From contig NZ_JABFRA010000077.1 of assembly GCF_013141425.1 (NCBI RefSeq), positions 1 through 64,000 of the forward strand: 64,000 nt of DNA, in the 5' to 3' direction. Positions 45,055 through 53,832 of the stretch are shown here, piece after piece; position 1 is the first letter of the stretch, and the number at the start of each line of letters is the position of its first letter. This DNA comes from Methylotenera sp. (GTDB taxonomy: Bacteria; Pseudomonadota; Gammaproteobacteria; Burkholderiales; Methylophilaceae). The notes beneath the pieces were generated by a model, which was not told where the DNA came from, searched no databases, and saw nothing but the letters and a program-made list of their open reading frames with translations. The translations under genes were made by a program, and so were the position numbers.

Positions 45055-45280
45055 GACTTGAGTACTTTGACTGAACTTCTATAGACGGCATTGGCTCAAT
45101 TAAACTTATCAATTCGAACCGCAATCAATTAAGGCTGCAATATACCGAGATAACGGTCTATGGAAATGAGTTGTAAGCCCAATGAAGTCATTACTACTTG
45201 AGATGCTAAATGGAGCTTCAATTGCTATCTCTTTCTCGTATGAAAACTAAGGTTCTTTATCATAGCCCCAGCTCGCGTAG

Positions 45281-45306
45281 GGCGCATTATCGAAGTGTAA
45301 TGCGCC
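45281..45306 (-). repeat. REP-like palindrome (GGCGCATTA...TAATGCGCC)
   Basis: Perfect nine-base arms with an eight-base loop containing CGAAGTG, within a GTAGGGCGCA...TGCGCCGTATG context. This closely resembles a palindrome I recall as dispersed in many proteobacterial genomes. It starts six bases after the stop of the 58-aa gene and may end its transcript, although there is no U run. Confidence 0.6.
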
Positions 45307-45311
45307 GTATG

Positions 45312-45488
45312 TTATTGTTTATTTTCAACTGTCGTATGTTCTTGCAACTGACTAGTCGTTTTTGATTCAGCCACCACATAAGGCGTGCCATTTTGTTCGG
45401 CTAATCTTTTTGCTGTTTGCGCAGCACGGCGTAATGCGACATCTGCATCTTGAAGCTCTTTGCTGGCTGGTATTTTTTCGTTATGCAT
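45312..45488 (-). CDS. Small 58-aa protein coupled to zeta-toxin-like kinase
   Basis: Short minus-strand gene. Its ATG shares one base with the stop of the zeta-like gene (TAATG), so translation is coupled. The product is charged and helical, with an ADVALRRAAQTAKRLAEQ helix, then NGTPYVVAES, and a Gln/Thr/Glu-rich tail. I recall similar small proteins (an Ala/Arg helix followed by G-T-P-x-V-V) next to zeta-like kinases, but have not verified this. It is a candidate antitoxin or accessory protein. GGTGAAAT precedes the ATG. Confidence 0.72.
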   Translation of the reverse strand: MHNEKIPASKELQDADVALRRAAQTAKRLAEQNGTPYVVAESKTTSQLQEHTTVENKQ

Positions 45489-46003
45489 TATTTCACCTCT
45501 GTTTCTAGCAAAATGGGTTGTGGATGTGAATTGTCATATAAAGACCAAGAATCTGCTAGCGCTTTGTAAATGCTATGGAAATTGCTGACACCTGCTTTGT
45601 ATCTTCGGCGTATCGTTGTTTCTGGGATGTTATGTCCACCAGCTGCAACTCTTGCTGCTACACGGTTAACGGCCAAATCTTCATTTGGCAAATACAGAAA
45701 AAACAAAGTGATGTGGTAACCAAGCTTTTTCCACTCCACAATATGAGAAGCGTATGTTTTGCCTGAAAGTGTGGTTTCAAAAGCAAAGCTATTGCCTGAT
45801 TTTACGTTAGCGTCTATTTCTTTTAGCATTAAACGCGCTGCTTTAATTGCTGCGGTTTCTGGTGCAAAAGGAGCCAAGCCTGCGGCAATTAAATCTGCGT
45901 TAATAAAGATTGGGCAGTTAGCTTCATTTGGTAGGTATTCACGAGCGAAGGTAGTTTTACCTGCACCGTTTGGCCCTGCAATAATGATGACTTTTTTTGA
46001 CAT
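45488..46003 (-). CDS. Zeta-toxin-like P-loop kinase
   Basis: A 171-residue P-loop protein of the zeta toxin/COG4185 group. Walker A is AGPNGAGKTTFA (9-20), followed by FINADLIAAGL and the FETTLSG segment, then VAAGGHNIPETTIRRRY, whose Arg residues resemble the ATP-clamping arginines of zeta kinases. Zeta toxins phosphorylate UDP-N-acetylglucosamine; whether this protein does is unknown. I choose the ATG at 46003, which shares one base with the glnS stop (TAATG), over an ATG four codons earlier inside glnS. No classical epsilon antitoxin is upstream; the small downstream protein is the only partner. Confidence 0.86.
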   Translation of the reverse strand: MSKKVIIIAGPNGAGKTTFAREYLPNEANCPIFINADLIAAGLAPFAPETAAIKAARLMLKEIDANVKSGNSFAFETTLSGKTYASHIVEWKKLGYHITLFFLYLPNEDLAVNRVAARVAAGGHNIPETTIRRRYKAGVSNFHSIYKALADSWSLYDNSHPQPILLETEVK

Positions 46004-47787
46004 TACTTCTGCCAAGCATCTCGCAAAGTCACTGTTCTATTAAACACAGGCTTACCTGCTACGCTGTCTATTTTATCCGCAACAAAGTAACCGTGGCGTT
46101 CAAATTGGAAGCTGTCTTCGGCTTTTGCGTCTTTTAAGCTTGGCTCTAGTTGTGCTGTAATCACGGTGACTGAATTTGGGTTGATGTCGGTTAAGAAATC
46201 TCTGTCGTGACCATCTTCTGTTTGACCTTGGCCCGGATGCGCTTCTTTAAAAAGTCTGTCGTACAAGCGCACTTCACATTCGTACGCATGTTGCGCTGAA
46301 ACCCAGTGAATATTGCCTTTGACTTTGACGCTATCTGAACCCGGCGTGCCTGATTTAGTGTCTGGTAGATATTCGCAATGCACCACAGTGACGTTGCCGT
46401 TGGCGTCTTTTTCGCAACCTGTACATTTCACCACATAGCCGTAACGCAAGCGCACCATGCCTTCTGGCGTGAGACGGAAATAGCCTTTGCTTGGCACTTC
46501 CATAAAGTCTTCGCGTTCTATCCATAGCTCACGAGTCAGCGGCACTATGCGTTTGCCTAGTTCTGGTTTTAGCGGATGGTTAGGCGCAAAGCAGTCTTCT
46601 ACGCTATTTACAGGATAGTTATCAATCACCAGTTTGATTGGGTCTAACACGGCAATGCGGCGCTCTGCATTGATGTTGAGCACTTCGCGCATGCAGTCTT
46701 CAAAGGTTGAATAGTCAATCCATGAATCGGCTTTGCTTACGCCGATGCGGTCAGTAAATAGTTTAAAGCCTTCTGCAACATAGCCTCGGCGGCGGGCGCC
46801 TGCAAGCGTTGGCAGGCGTGGGTCATCCCAACCGCTGACGTGTTTTTCTTCTACCAATTGTATGAGTTTGCGTTTTGATAGCACGACATAAGTGAGATTC
46901 AAACGCGCAAATTCGTATTGTTTTGGTAGTGGGTGAGCCAGTAAGCCAGCTTCGGCAAGGCGCTCTAATAGCCAATCGTAAAATGGGCGTTGGTCTTCAA
47001 ATTCTAGCGTGCAAATTGAGTGTGTAATTTGTTCTAACGCATCTTCAATTGGGTGCGCAAAGGTGTACATTGGATAAATGCACCATTTATCGCCAGTGTT
47101 GTGGTGATGCGCTCGGCGCACACGGTAAATGGCTGGGTCACGCAGGTTGATATTGGGCGATGCCATGTCGATTTTAGAACGTAAAATCAAGCTACCATCG
47201 GCATGTTTGCCATCACGCATTTCACGGAAAAGCGCTAGGTTTTCTGCCACGGTGCGCTCGCGCCACAGTGAGTTTTTACCTGCCTCTGTAAGTGTGCCGC
47301 GATTAATGCGCATTTCTTCTGCGCTTTGGCTATCTACGTAAGCATGGCCGTTTTCAATCAGCGCTTCAGCTGCGCGGTACATAAAGTCAAAATAGTTACT
47401 TGCGAAATATAGATTACTCTCTCCGCCATTCTGCCAGCCAAACCCTAGCCACTTAACAGAATCGGTAATGCTATCAACGTATTCTTGGCTTTCTTTTTCT
47501 GGGTTGGTGTCATCAAAACGCAAATGGCAAACGCCGTTATAATCGCGCGCTAAACCAAAATTTAAAAAGATGCTTTTAGCATGACCAATGTGCAAATAGC
47601 CATTTGGTTCGGGAGGAAAGCGTGTACGGATTTTCGCTGGATCTGGCTGACCTGCAGCTTGATGCGTGGCATCGCCCGGTGTGCCTGCCCACTTGCGTGA
47701 AGCGTAAACGCCTTGCTCAAGGTCTTTATCTACAATCGCTCGAATAAAATTAGAGCCTAATGGAATGGGGGCTTTTTCTTGTGACAT
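46003..47787 (-). CDS. glnS: Glutaminyl-tRNA synthetase
   Basis: Class I aminoacyl-tRNA synthetase that charges tRNA-Gln, 594 residues (about 40 longer than E. coli GlnS). The HIGH motif is PPEPNGYLHIGHAKS near residues 57-71, and the KMSKS-like motif is VVLSKRKL near 311. GWDDPRLPTLAGARRRGY is the typical GlnRS block. The N-terminal 40 residues (ending near AAGQPDPAKIRTRFPP) and a C-terminal beta-barrel region are as expected for proteobacterial GlnRS. Its stop overlaps the start of the zeta-like gene. Confidence 0.97.
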   Translation of the reverse strand: MSQEKAPIPLGSNFIRAIVDKDLEQGVYASRKWAGTPGDATHQAAGQPDPAKIRTRFPPEPNGYLHIGHAKSIFLNFGLARDYNGVCHLRFDDTNPEKESQEYVDSITDSVKWLGFGWQNGGESNLYFASNYFDFMYRAAEALIENGHAYVDSQSAEEMRINRGTLTEAGKNSLWRERTVAENLALFREMRDGKHADGSLILRSKIDMASPNINLRDPAIYRVRRAHHHNTGDKWCIYPMYTFAHPIEDALEQITHSICTLEFEDQRPFYDWLLERLAEAGLLAHPLPKQYEFARLNLTYVVLSKRKLIQLVEEKHVSGWDDPRLPTLAGARRRGYVAEGFKLFTDRIGVSKADSWIDYSTFEDCMREVLNINAERRIAVLDPIKLVIDNYPVNSVEDCFAPNHPLKPELGKRIVPLTRELWIEREDFMEVPSKGYFRLTPEGMVRLRYGYVVKCTGCEKDANGNVTVVHCEYLPDTKSGTPGSDSVKVKGNIHWVSAQHAYECEVRLYDRLFKEAHPGQGQTEDGHDRDFLTDINPNSVTVITAQLEPSLKDAKAEDSFQFERHGYFVADKIDSVAGKPVFNRTVTLRDAWQK

Positions 47788-48130
47788 GTTTTTAACTTAA
47801 TTTTGAAGTCGAAATAATTGCGTTTATTTTACACTGTTATTTTTGTAATTCCCTGTAGCACTAGCATCTAGTTAATTTTTTGTAATGTTAATCTATAGTT
47901 ATGGATAATAAACTAGCAATCCTGAACTTAATAAACCATTCATCTTGAGCCTAATAAACCTGTCATCCTGAACCTAATAAACATGTCATTCTGAACTTGT
48001 TTCAGGATCTTGTGCGTACATTTACAATTTAATATTTGGCAGAAGATTCAGGCCTTCGTCTGAATACCAGTGCATTTCAGAATAACTGAGTATGTTTGGC
48101 AAACAAGCCCTGTGATAAACTTCACCTCAC
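47788..48130. other. Intergenic region with tandem repeats upstream of birA
   Basis: A 343-base divergent spacer between glnS and birA. Its main content is the four-copy 23-base repeat (47907-47998), which runs into a palindrome CTGAA-CTTGT-TTCAG (47992-48006). No gene is seen. Confidence 0.75.
47907..47998. repeat. Four tandem 23-bp repeats
   Basis: Exact-length copies at 47907-47929, 47930-47952, 47953-47975 and 47976-47998, with consensus AATAAAC-N-TGTCATCCTGAACYT. Copies three and four differ at about four positions. The last copy runs into GTTTCAGGATCT, making the end palindromic, like dispersed TCATTCTGAAC...TTCAGGATC elements known from several proteobacteria. Confidence 0.88.
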
Positions 48131-49105
48131 ATGAACGATCTCACTTTTCCTATATTACGCTTGCTGGCTGATGGCAAATTTCACTCAGGTGAGACCATTG
48201 CGCAACAACTAAAGGTCTCGCGCGCGACTGTGTGGAATGCCCTTCAACACGCAGAAAATCTTGGCATTACGTTTTTCTCTGTGCGTGGGCGTGGTTACAA
48301 ATTACCACAGCCAGTCACTTTACTGGATGAACAAGCCATATTGAACTCAATGGGTGCAAGTAGATTGATGAAACTGGAGATTCATGACCATTTAGAATCA
48401 ACCAACACCTATTTAATGAAAAAACTAAGCGCAGGGCAAACTCACGCGAGATGTGTAGCTACCAACTTGCAAACCAATGGCCGTGGTAGACGAGGCCGTT
48501 CTTGGCAAGCAGGCTTGGGAGCGAGTTTAACTTTCTCAGTTTTGTGGCGTTTTCAATGTGGCGCAGCGGCTTTATCTGGCTTAAGTTTGGCTGTTGGTAT
48601 TGCATTAATTCGGGCGCTGCATAGTTTTGGGGTAACGCAGGCACAACTGAAATGGCCCAATGACATATTGATTGGTCGCGAAAAATTAGCAGGAATTTTA
48701 ATTGAATTGCAAGGCGATATGGAAGGCCCAAGCGTAGCGGTAATTGGCGTGGGCATTAATTTAAATCTGCCAGAAAAACTTAAACAACTGATCGACCAAC
48801 CTGTAACCGACTTAGTCACCGTGACGCAGACGCCAATTGACCCAAACGCACTACTCGGCCGCTTGCTTAAGCATTTAACCGACGTGCTTAGTCACTTTGA
48901 ACAACAAGGCTTTACCAACTTACGCGAAGAATGGACAGCGCATCACGCTTACCACTTACAACCCGTCCGCATGCTGATGCCTGATGGAAAGGAAATATCG
49001 GGCATAGTGCAGAATATTACGGAAGATGGCAACTTGCTAGTGGAAACCAAAGCAGGATTACAGCGATTTACTTCTGGAGAGATTAGCCTGCGTGGAGCAG
49101 TTTAG
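48131..49105 (+). CDS. birA: Biotin-[acetyl-CoA-carboxylase] ligase BirA
   Basis: Bifunctional biotin protein ligase and likely biotin operon repressor, 324 residues. An N-terminal winged helix-turn-helix (about 5-60, SGETIAQQLKVSRATVWNAL) precedes the catalytic domain with GRGRRG (117-122), KWPNDI (174-179) and KLAGILIEL, and a C-terminal SH3-like domain. It makes biotinyl-AMP and attaches biotin to the AccB subunit of acetyl-CoA carboxylase. Confidence 0.96.
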   Translation: MNDLTFPILRLLADGKFHSGETIAQQLKVSRATVWNALQHAENLGITFFSVRGRGYKLPQPVTLLDEQAILNSMGASRLMKLEIHDHLESTNTYLMKKLSAGQTHARCVATNLQTNGRGRRGRSWQAGLGASLTFSVLWRFQCGAAALSGLSLAVGIALIRALHSFGVTQAQLKWPNDILIGREKLAGILIELQGDMEGPSVAVIGVGINLNLPEKLKQLIDQPVTDLVTVTQTPIDPNALLGRLLKHLTDVLSHFEQQGFTNLREEWTAHHAYHLQPVRMLMPDGKEISGIVQNITEDGNLLVETKAGLQRFTSGEISLRGAV

Positions 49106-49130
49106 GTGACGTAAACTTTACGCCACCTAA
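49102..49130. terminator. Long hairpin between birA and TonB receptor genes
   Basis: Arms TTAGGTGACGTAAA and TTTACGCCACCTAA (13 of 14 paired). The birA stop lies in the left arm. There is no U run on either side, so termination is plausible for the convergent genes but not certain. Confidence 0.5.
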
Positions 49131-49157
49131 CCCTTACAAAGCCATTAATAATAGAGC

Positions 49158-51284
49158 TTAGTATTTCAGAGTAAAGCCTACATTGACTGAACGACCCAAG
49201 CCTGGCAAGGCACCAATCGCCCCCATGCCGCCCGCCGCATTCCAAGTGGCGTAATTCACACCACCCAAAGGCAACTCGTAGTATTTATCAAACAGATTAT
49301 TCACCGCTGCATCAAACTGCACATGCTTCCATTGGTAACTTGTACGCAAATTAAGCAAGCCATAACCTGCGGTTTTAGGTTCTAAACGCAGTTCATCTAC
49401 GCGCGTTTTTTTGTTTACCAGTTGAAGTTCAACCGCGTTTGACCAGGCGCCTTTATTTTGCTCAAGCGCTACACGGGTATGCAGTGGCATGATGTGATAC
49501 AAGTCTTGGCCGTTGCTGACTCGTTCGCCACGCGTCCAGCCCAAGTTACCCGCTAGGCGACCTTGGCCGAAATTACCCCCATCCCATAATGCCGCTTTCC
49601 AAGTGGCTTCTAGGCCGTAGATTTGTGCGTCTTGATTGTCGAACTGAAAGAGTGGGAACATACCCATCATCATCGCATCCCCAATTTTATTCACCCCAAT
49701 GTAATCTTGAATATAACTGTAATGTGGCGTTAAGGTGAAATTCCAAGCCTGTTTATTCGCATCGTGCCAACCAAAAGTCGCACTCAATGTATTAGCTGTT
49801 TCGGGTTTCAATTTAATGTCGCCCACATAACCGTTTGTATCACCAAACCAGCCAATCATTGCCATCGACATTTCACCGCGACCCCATGTATAACGCTCGT
49901 AAAGATTCGGTGAACGTGTTTTACGCGCATAGCCAAATTCGATGCTATTTGTTTGACTGCCTTCATATTTAGCTGATGCAGTCAGGTCGATGTGATTGTC
50001 ACTTTCTGATTTACTGCGCGCATTAAATGCCATGGCCGCATCGGTATCCGCCATATTCATCATAGGTCCCATCATTCCAGAACCACCATAAGACTGAACA
50101 TTACCCGTATCAGTTTTCACATAGTCATCACGAACACCAAGCAAGGTTGTCCATTCTGGTGACCATTTTGACTCAACTTCTGCAAACACCCCAAAACGGT
50201 CGCGCGTGCCATTGTTAATATTTTTAAAAGTATCGGGGCTCATCATGTCGCTTCCGGCAACTGGCGGCCAATAATCATTCAACGTATGACGATGATAGTC
50301 ATTACCTACGCGTAGCAAATGCGCTTGAGAAATAGGCAAATCCAGTTTGAATGAATAGCCGTAATCTTTACCTTCCGTTTTCATTGGCATCATGCCGCGC
50401 TTTTCAGATGAAAAGAAACCCATTTCATGCTTAACCTGTTGCCAATAGACGCTGGCATCTAACTTACCCCAATCAAATTGGTGTTTGTAATTGGCATTAA
50501 CAGAGTCTGAATTGTTATCGGTCATGTCCATGTACTGATTTGGATAACCTTGATACAAAATATCCTGATGTGCGACTTTAACGGTGAGCAACTGCGCATC
50601 GCCTTTAAGACCCAAGGTCACGCTTTGATGACGGCGGTCGAACTGCGTTGAGTTAACTTTATCGCCATGACCATCTTCGTAACTTTGTGCACGATCAACA
50701 CCGCCCGAGAAGCCAATACTAATCTTTTGATTAGCGGCACTGGCTTTAATATCTGCGCTCAAGCCGTTATTGTTACTACGATAAAACGAAGAAGCACTGC
50801 CTTCTACCAGTAAATTATCTGCGTCACGCGCAAAATTAAGGCTAGGTGAATTGACATTGATGGTACCAGCGATGCTGTCCCCGCCCAAGCTCACGGGCGT
50901 GATGCCAGCAAATATCTCGATGCTGCCGACATTACTAGGTGAAACATAGGAAAGTGCTGGGTTCATGTGGTTACCACAGGCCGAAGTAATGCTTGCACCA
51001 TCGACAGTAAATTTTATTCGATCATCATTTAAACCACGAATAGAAGGGATGGCCGACACGCCGCCCGCTTGGTATAAATCGACACTTGGGTGAGTTTCTA
51101 GCAAAGTAGCCGTATCGCTGGCATTTAGTGAGGCGGCGTTAGTTTCTTGCAACTTCTCAGCACGCACTTCTACATTTTGCAATACCAAGTCTTCCGCATT
51201 CGCGCGCAAGGCGGTAGCGCCCAGCAAGCATGGTGTTAGAATACTAGAAATAAAAATATATCTTTTTGAATATTTGAAGGGCAT
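49158..51284 (-). CDS. TonB-dependent copper receptor (OprC/NosA-like)
   Basis: Outer-membrane receptor, 708 residues: signal peptide to about residue 30 (ANA/E), plug domain (about 45-150, IPSIRGLNDDRIKFTVDG) and a 22-strand barrel ending GFTLKY. The copper ligands of OprC are present: C103-x3-M107 in ACGNHMNP and H286-x-M288 in VKHEMGF, with spacing close to that in OprC. Several Met-rich loops (GMMPM near 297, GSGMMGPMMNM near 400, MMMGMFP near 550) fit copper binding. It lies convergent to birA and divergent from coaX, with a perfect 17-base dyad upstream. Confidence 0.93.
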   Translation of the reverse strand: MPFKYSKRYIFISSILTPCLLGATALRANAEDLVLQNVEVRAEKLQETNAASLNASDTATLLETHPSVDLYQAGGVSAIPSIRGLNDDRIKFTVDGASITSACGNHMNPALSYVSPSNVGSIEIFAGITPVSLGGDSIAGTINVNSPSLNFARDADNLLVEGSASSFYRSNNNGLSADIKASAANQKISIGFSGGVDRAQSYEDGHGDKVNSTQFDRRHQSVTLGLKGDAQLLTVKVAHQDILYQGYPNQYMDMTDNNSDSVNANYKHQFDWGKLDASVYWQQVKHEMGFFSSEKRGMMPMKTEGKDYGYSFKLDLPISQAHLLRVGNDYHRHTLNDYWPPVAGSDMMSPDTFKNINNGTRDRFGVFAEVESKWSPEWTTLLGVRDDYVKTDTGNVQSYGGSGMMGPMMNMADTDAAMAFNARSKSESDNHIDLTASAKYEGSQTNSIEFGYARKTRSPNLYERYTWGRGEMSMAMIGWFGDTNGYVGDIKLKPETANTLSATFGWHDANKQAWNFTLTPHYSYIQDYIGVNKIGDAMMMGMFPLFQFDNQDAQIYGLEATWKAALWDGGNFGQGRLAGNLGWTRGERVSNGQDLYHIMPLHTRVALEQNKGAWSNAVELQLVNKKTRVDELRLEPKTAGYGLLNLRTSYQWKHVQFDAAVNNLFDKYYELPLGGVNYATWNAAGGMGAIGALPGLGRSVNVGFTLKY

Positions 51285-51348
51285 AGACTTACTTTCAAAA
51301 TGGTTTTAGTAAACATCGCATTTTATAGACTTATTCACCCGTTGAGAA

Positions 51349-51365
51349 TGCGACAAATTGTCGCA
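51349..51365. promoter_or_regulatory. Perfect 17-bp dyad between copper receptor and coaX
   Basis: TGCGACAA-A-TTGTCGCA, perfect eight-base arms around one base. It lies 65 bases upstream of the receptor start and just upstream of a minus-strand TATAAAAT. The cognate regulator is not known to me; it does not match the CusR or CueR consensus. Confidence 0.6.
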
Positions 51366-51412
51366 CCACTGGCATTGTCATTTGCAGTGCTGGCCTATGT
51401 GTTGAGCAAAAC

Positions 51413-52219
51413 ATGCTACTAGCGATTGATAGCGGTAATACCAGAACCAAGTGGGCCGTGTTTAATGACCAAGGCGAAATCTTGCATCATGGCGTGTGTC
51501 TTAATACGGAAATCGAGGCCATCGACTTTTTACCGCTTACTTTAGTTTACGAATGCGCAATTATTTCAAGCGTTGCTGGCGATCAACTGGCCGCAGCATT
51601 AGCTAAAAAACTGACCCATTTAGGCGTAGCGATTCATTGGCTAAAATCTACAGCTAAATGCGGCAATGTCTTAAATCGCTACTCAACACCAGAAAATTTG
51701 GGCACAGACCGCTGGGCTTCACTTATAGCGGCATGGCACATAAAACAAGCAAGCTGCGTGGTAGTGAATGCAGGCACAGCAGTGACCATAGATGCCCTAA
51801 GTGTGAATAATGGGCAAGCCGAATTTATTGGCGGCATGATATTGCCTGGCATTGATTTAATGCTAAAAAGCCTTGGGGCAGCAACGGCACAACTGCCCAA
51901 CATTGCTTCAAAACAACCTACAACTGCCGGAATAAATCAACAGCATGACATTTTTGCAAAAAACACCATCGAGGCGATGCGTATTGGCGCCTTGAATGCC
52001 GCTTGCGGTGCTATCCTGCAAATGCTGGCGGCGCTTAGTGCAAAGTGTGAACACGCCCCTTATATCGTTCTCAGCGGGGGCGACGCCAAGCGTATTCATG
52101 ACAACCTTTCGGATGACGTGACAAGCCGTGTGTTAATCGTAGATAATCTAGTTTTACACGGCTTGTTTTTAATCGATAAATTTACGTCTACCACTGTTAG
52201 ACAAAATGGACAGCAATGA
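51413..52219 (+). CDS. coaX: Type III pantothenate kinase
   Basis: First enzyme of coenzyme A synthesis, ASKHA fold, 268 residues. Motifs are DSGNTRTKWAVF (phosphate 1), GTDRWASLIAAW and VVNAGTAVTIDAL (phosphate 2), GGMILPGIDLML, and LSGGDAKRI. It is the Baf-type gene, usually next to birA in betaproteobacteria. Its stop overlaps the start of the SPOR-protein gene (ATGA). Confidence 0.96.
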   Translation: MLLAIDSGNTRTKWAVFNDQGEILHHGVCLNTEIEAIDFLPLTLVYECAIISSVAGDQLAAALAKKLTHLGVAIHWLKSTAKCGNVLNRYSTPENLGTDRWASLIAAWHIKQASCVVVNAGTAVTIDALSVNNGQAEFIGGMILPGIDLMLKSLGAATAQLPNIASKQPTTAGINQQHDIFAKNTIEAMRIGALNAACGAILQMLAALSAKCEHAPYIVLSGGDAKRIHDNLSDDVTSRVLIVDNLVLHGLFLIDKFTSTTVRQNGQQ

Positions 52220-52944
52220 AAAAGTTGGTTTGGTTATTATTCTTGGTAAATTTGGTTTTATTAGGCTATTTCAACTTAGATATCCTTTTACCTAGCGTGC
52301 CGCATCAGGCAATGGCAGCCATCGAGCCTGAAAAAATCAGTATACTTTCAGCGCAACAAATCGCGGCCTTACCAAGAAAATCAGGCGGCACGGTAGTACA
52401 AACAAGCAATGTAGCATCCCCCACACCAACTACCGATGCGTTTGTTGGCAATCCCACCACAACCACTTCACCAAGTTTCTTAGCAAATGCCTGTTACGAA
52501 TGGGGTGTATTTTCGGCGGCTAACCTCACAAACGCCCAAAGCGAGCTTGCTGGATTATCCATACAGGCCAAAGTAAAGGAACAAAATCCGCTTGAAGCGA
52601 AGCGTTTTTGGGTATTTAAAAAACCACTTAGGTCACCTGAGGCTGCTGAGGCAAAAGCCTTAGAATTAAAAGCCTTAGGTATTACAGAGCTTTACATTGT
52701 GCAAGAAGCGAAATGGAAAAATGCAATTTCTTTTGGTGTTTTTGAAGATGAGCAACTGGCCACTGGCCTGCTCAACCAATTAAGAGCAAAAGGGGTAAAA
52801 GATGTTGTTAAAGCCTTGCGGAATCAGGGTGGCGGTCATGCCAGCTTAATTTTTGGCAAATTGAGCACTACAGAATTAGTGCAAATCAAAAATTTAAAAG
52901 CAAAATTTCCCGAGGCGGATATTAAAGAAGCCAGTTGCAGTTAA
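52216..52944 (+). CDS. SPOR-domain membrane protein
   Basis: A 242-residue protein with one N-terminal transmembrane helix (about 4-22), a Thr/Pro-rich linker (about 55-90) and a C-terminal SPOR-like domain. YEWGVFSAANLTNAQ and RFWVFKKP followed by YIVQEAKWKNAISFGVF are the beta-alpha-beta repeats. SPOR domains bind denuded peptidoglycan at septa. It is coupled to coaX by a four-base overlap, as is common in betaproteobacteria. Confidence 0.85.
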   Translation: MKKLVWLLFLVNLVLLGYFNLDILLPSVPHQAMAAIEPEKISILSAQQIAALPRKSGGTVVQTSNVASPTPTTDAFVGNPTTTTSPSFLANACYEWGVFSAANLTNAQSELAGLSIQAKVKEQNPLEAKRFWVFKKPLRSPEAAEAKALELKALGITELYIVQEAKWKNAISFGVFEDEQLATGLLNQLRAKGVKDVVKALRNQGGGHASLIFGKLSTTELVQIKNLKAKFPEADIKEASCS

Positions 52945-53049
52945 CTTTTGCAAGCGCAACGCACACTACCCGCGTTTATTTAGCCACTTTCAGCGCTTTT
53001 TTTAAGCTGGCTTCGCACTAAACATCGTGTCTTCCACTATAATTTGCTT

Positions 53050-53832
53050 ATGAAAATTCTACTCTCAAACGACGATGGGTATTTCGCACCTGGTTTAAAT
53101 ATACTTGCGGAACACATTGCCAAAATCGCGGATATTACCGTTGTTGCGCCAGAACGTAATCGAAGTGGCGCAAGCAACTCACTTACTTTGGACCGTCCTT
53201 TAAGTGTTAAAAAGGCTGCCAATGGCTTTTTTTATGTCAACGGCACACCAACGGATTGCGTACACATTGCTTTAACTGGGTTAATGGACAACATGCCCGA
53301 CATGGTCATTAGCGGCATTAACGATGGCGCGAATATGGGCGACGATACGATTTACTCGGGTACAGTTGCAGCCGCGATGGAAGGCTATCTGCTGGGCATT
53401 CCCTCTATCGCAGTATCCATGTCACAACATAATTCTACGCATTTTGAAACGGCCGCCAGAGTTGCCGTTGAATTAATACAGCACTATCAACAAGTTGGCT
53501 TCAAAGCAGCAACCTTACTAAATGTCAATGTACCAGATATCCCATACAGCGAGCTGCAAGGCCGCGTAATCACGCGACTAGGCAAACGCCACAAGGCTGA
53601 GCCGGTGATTCAACTAAAAACGCCTCGCAATGAAACTGTATACTGGGTAGGCGCTGCTGGGCAACCCAATGATGGTGGCGAGGGTACGGACTTTTATGCA
53701 GTTGCAAACAATCAAGTATCTATTTCACCAATACAAGTTGATTTGACCAACCACGCGCAACTGAGCCAAATTAAAGACTGGCTGAGCTTAAATACAAATA
53801 CATTGAATCCTAATTTGGGAAGTAGCAATTAG
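53050..53832 (+). CDS. surE: 5'/3'-nucleotidase SurE
   Basis: Metal-dependent survival phosphatase acting on nucleoside monophosphates, about 260 residues. It begins [10 protein letters not shown], with the metal-binding DD, followed by [25 protein letters not shown], and the [24 protein letters not shown] block. The ATG at 53050 gives the family-typical start; a TTG two codons earlier is unlikely. Its stop overlaps the pcm GTG start by one base. Confidence 0.96.
   Translation: MKILLSNDDGYFAPGLNILAEHIAKIADITVVAPERNRSGASNSLTLDRPLSVKKAANGFFYVNGTPTDCVHIALTGLMDNMPDMVISGINDGANMGDDTIYSGTVAAAMEGYLLGIPSIAVSMSQHNSTHFETAARVAVELIQHYQQVGFKAATLLNVNVPDIPYSELQGRVITRLGKRHKAEPVIQLKTPRNETVYWVGAAGQPNDGGEGTDFYAVANNQVSISPIQVDLTNHAQLSQIKDWLSLNTNTLNPNLGSSN

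Larger units (their letters stand above)
44957..45311. other. Intergenic region with two palindromes
   Basis: A 355-base spacer upstream of the flavin reductase gene and downstream of the glnS set. It holds a perfect dyad (45039-45054) and a REP-like hairpin (45281-45306). No open frame with family features is seen; short peptide-like stretches between them do not hold together. Confidence 0.65.

Noticed and set aside
45057..45270. A gene remnant in the spacer before the flavin reductase gene
   Set aside because: Short translated pieces do not join into a recognisable domain in any frame.
47907..47998. The 23-bp repeats as a CRISPR array
   Set aside because: The copies abut without spacers and diverge from each other; no cas gene is present.
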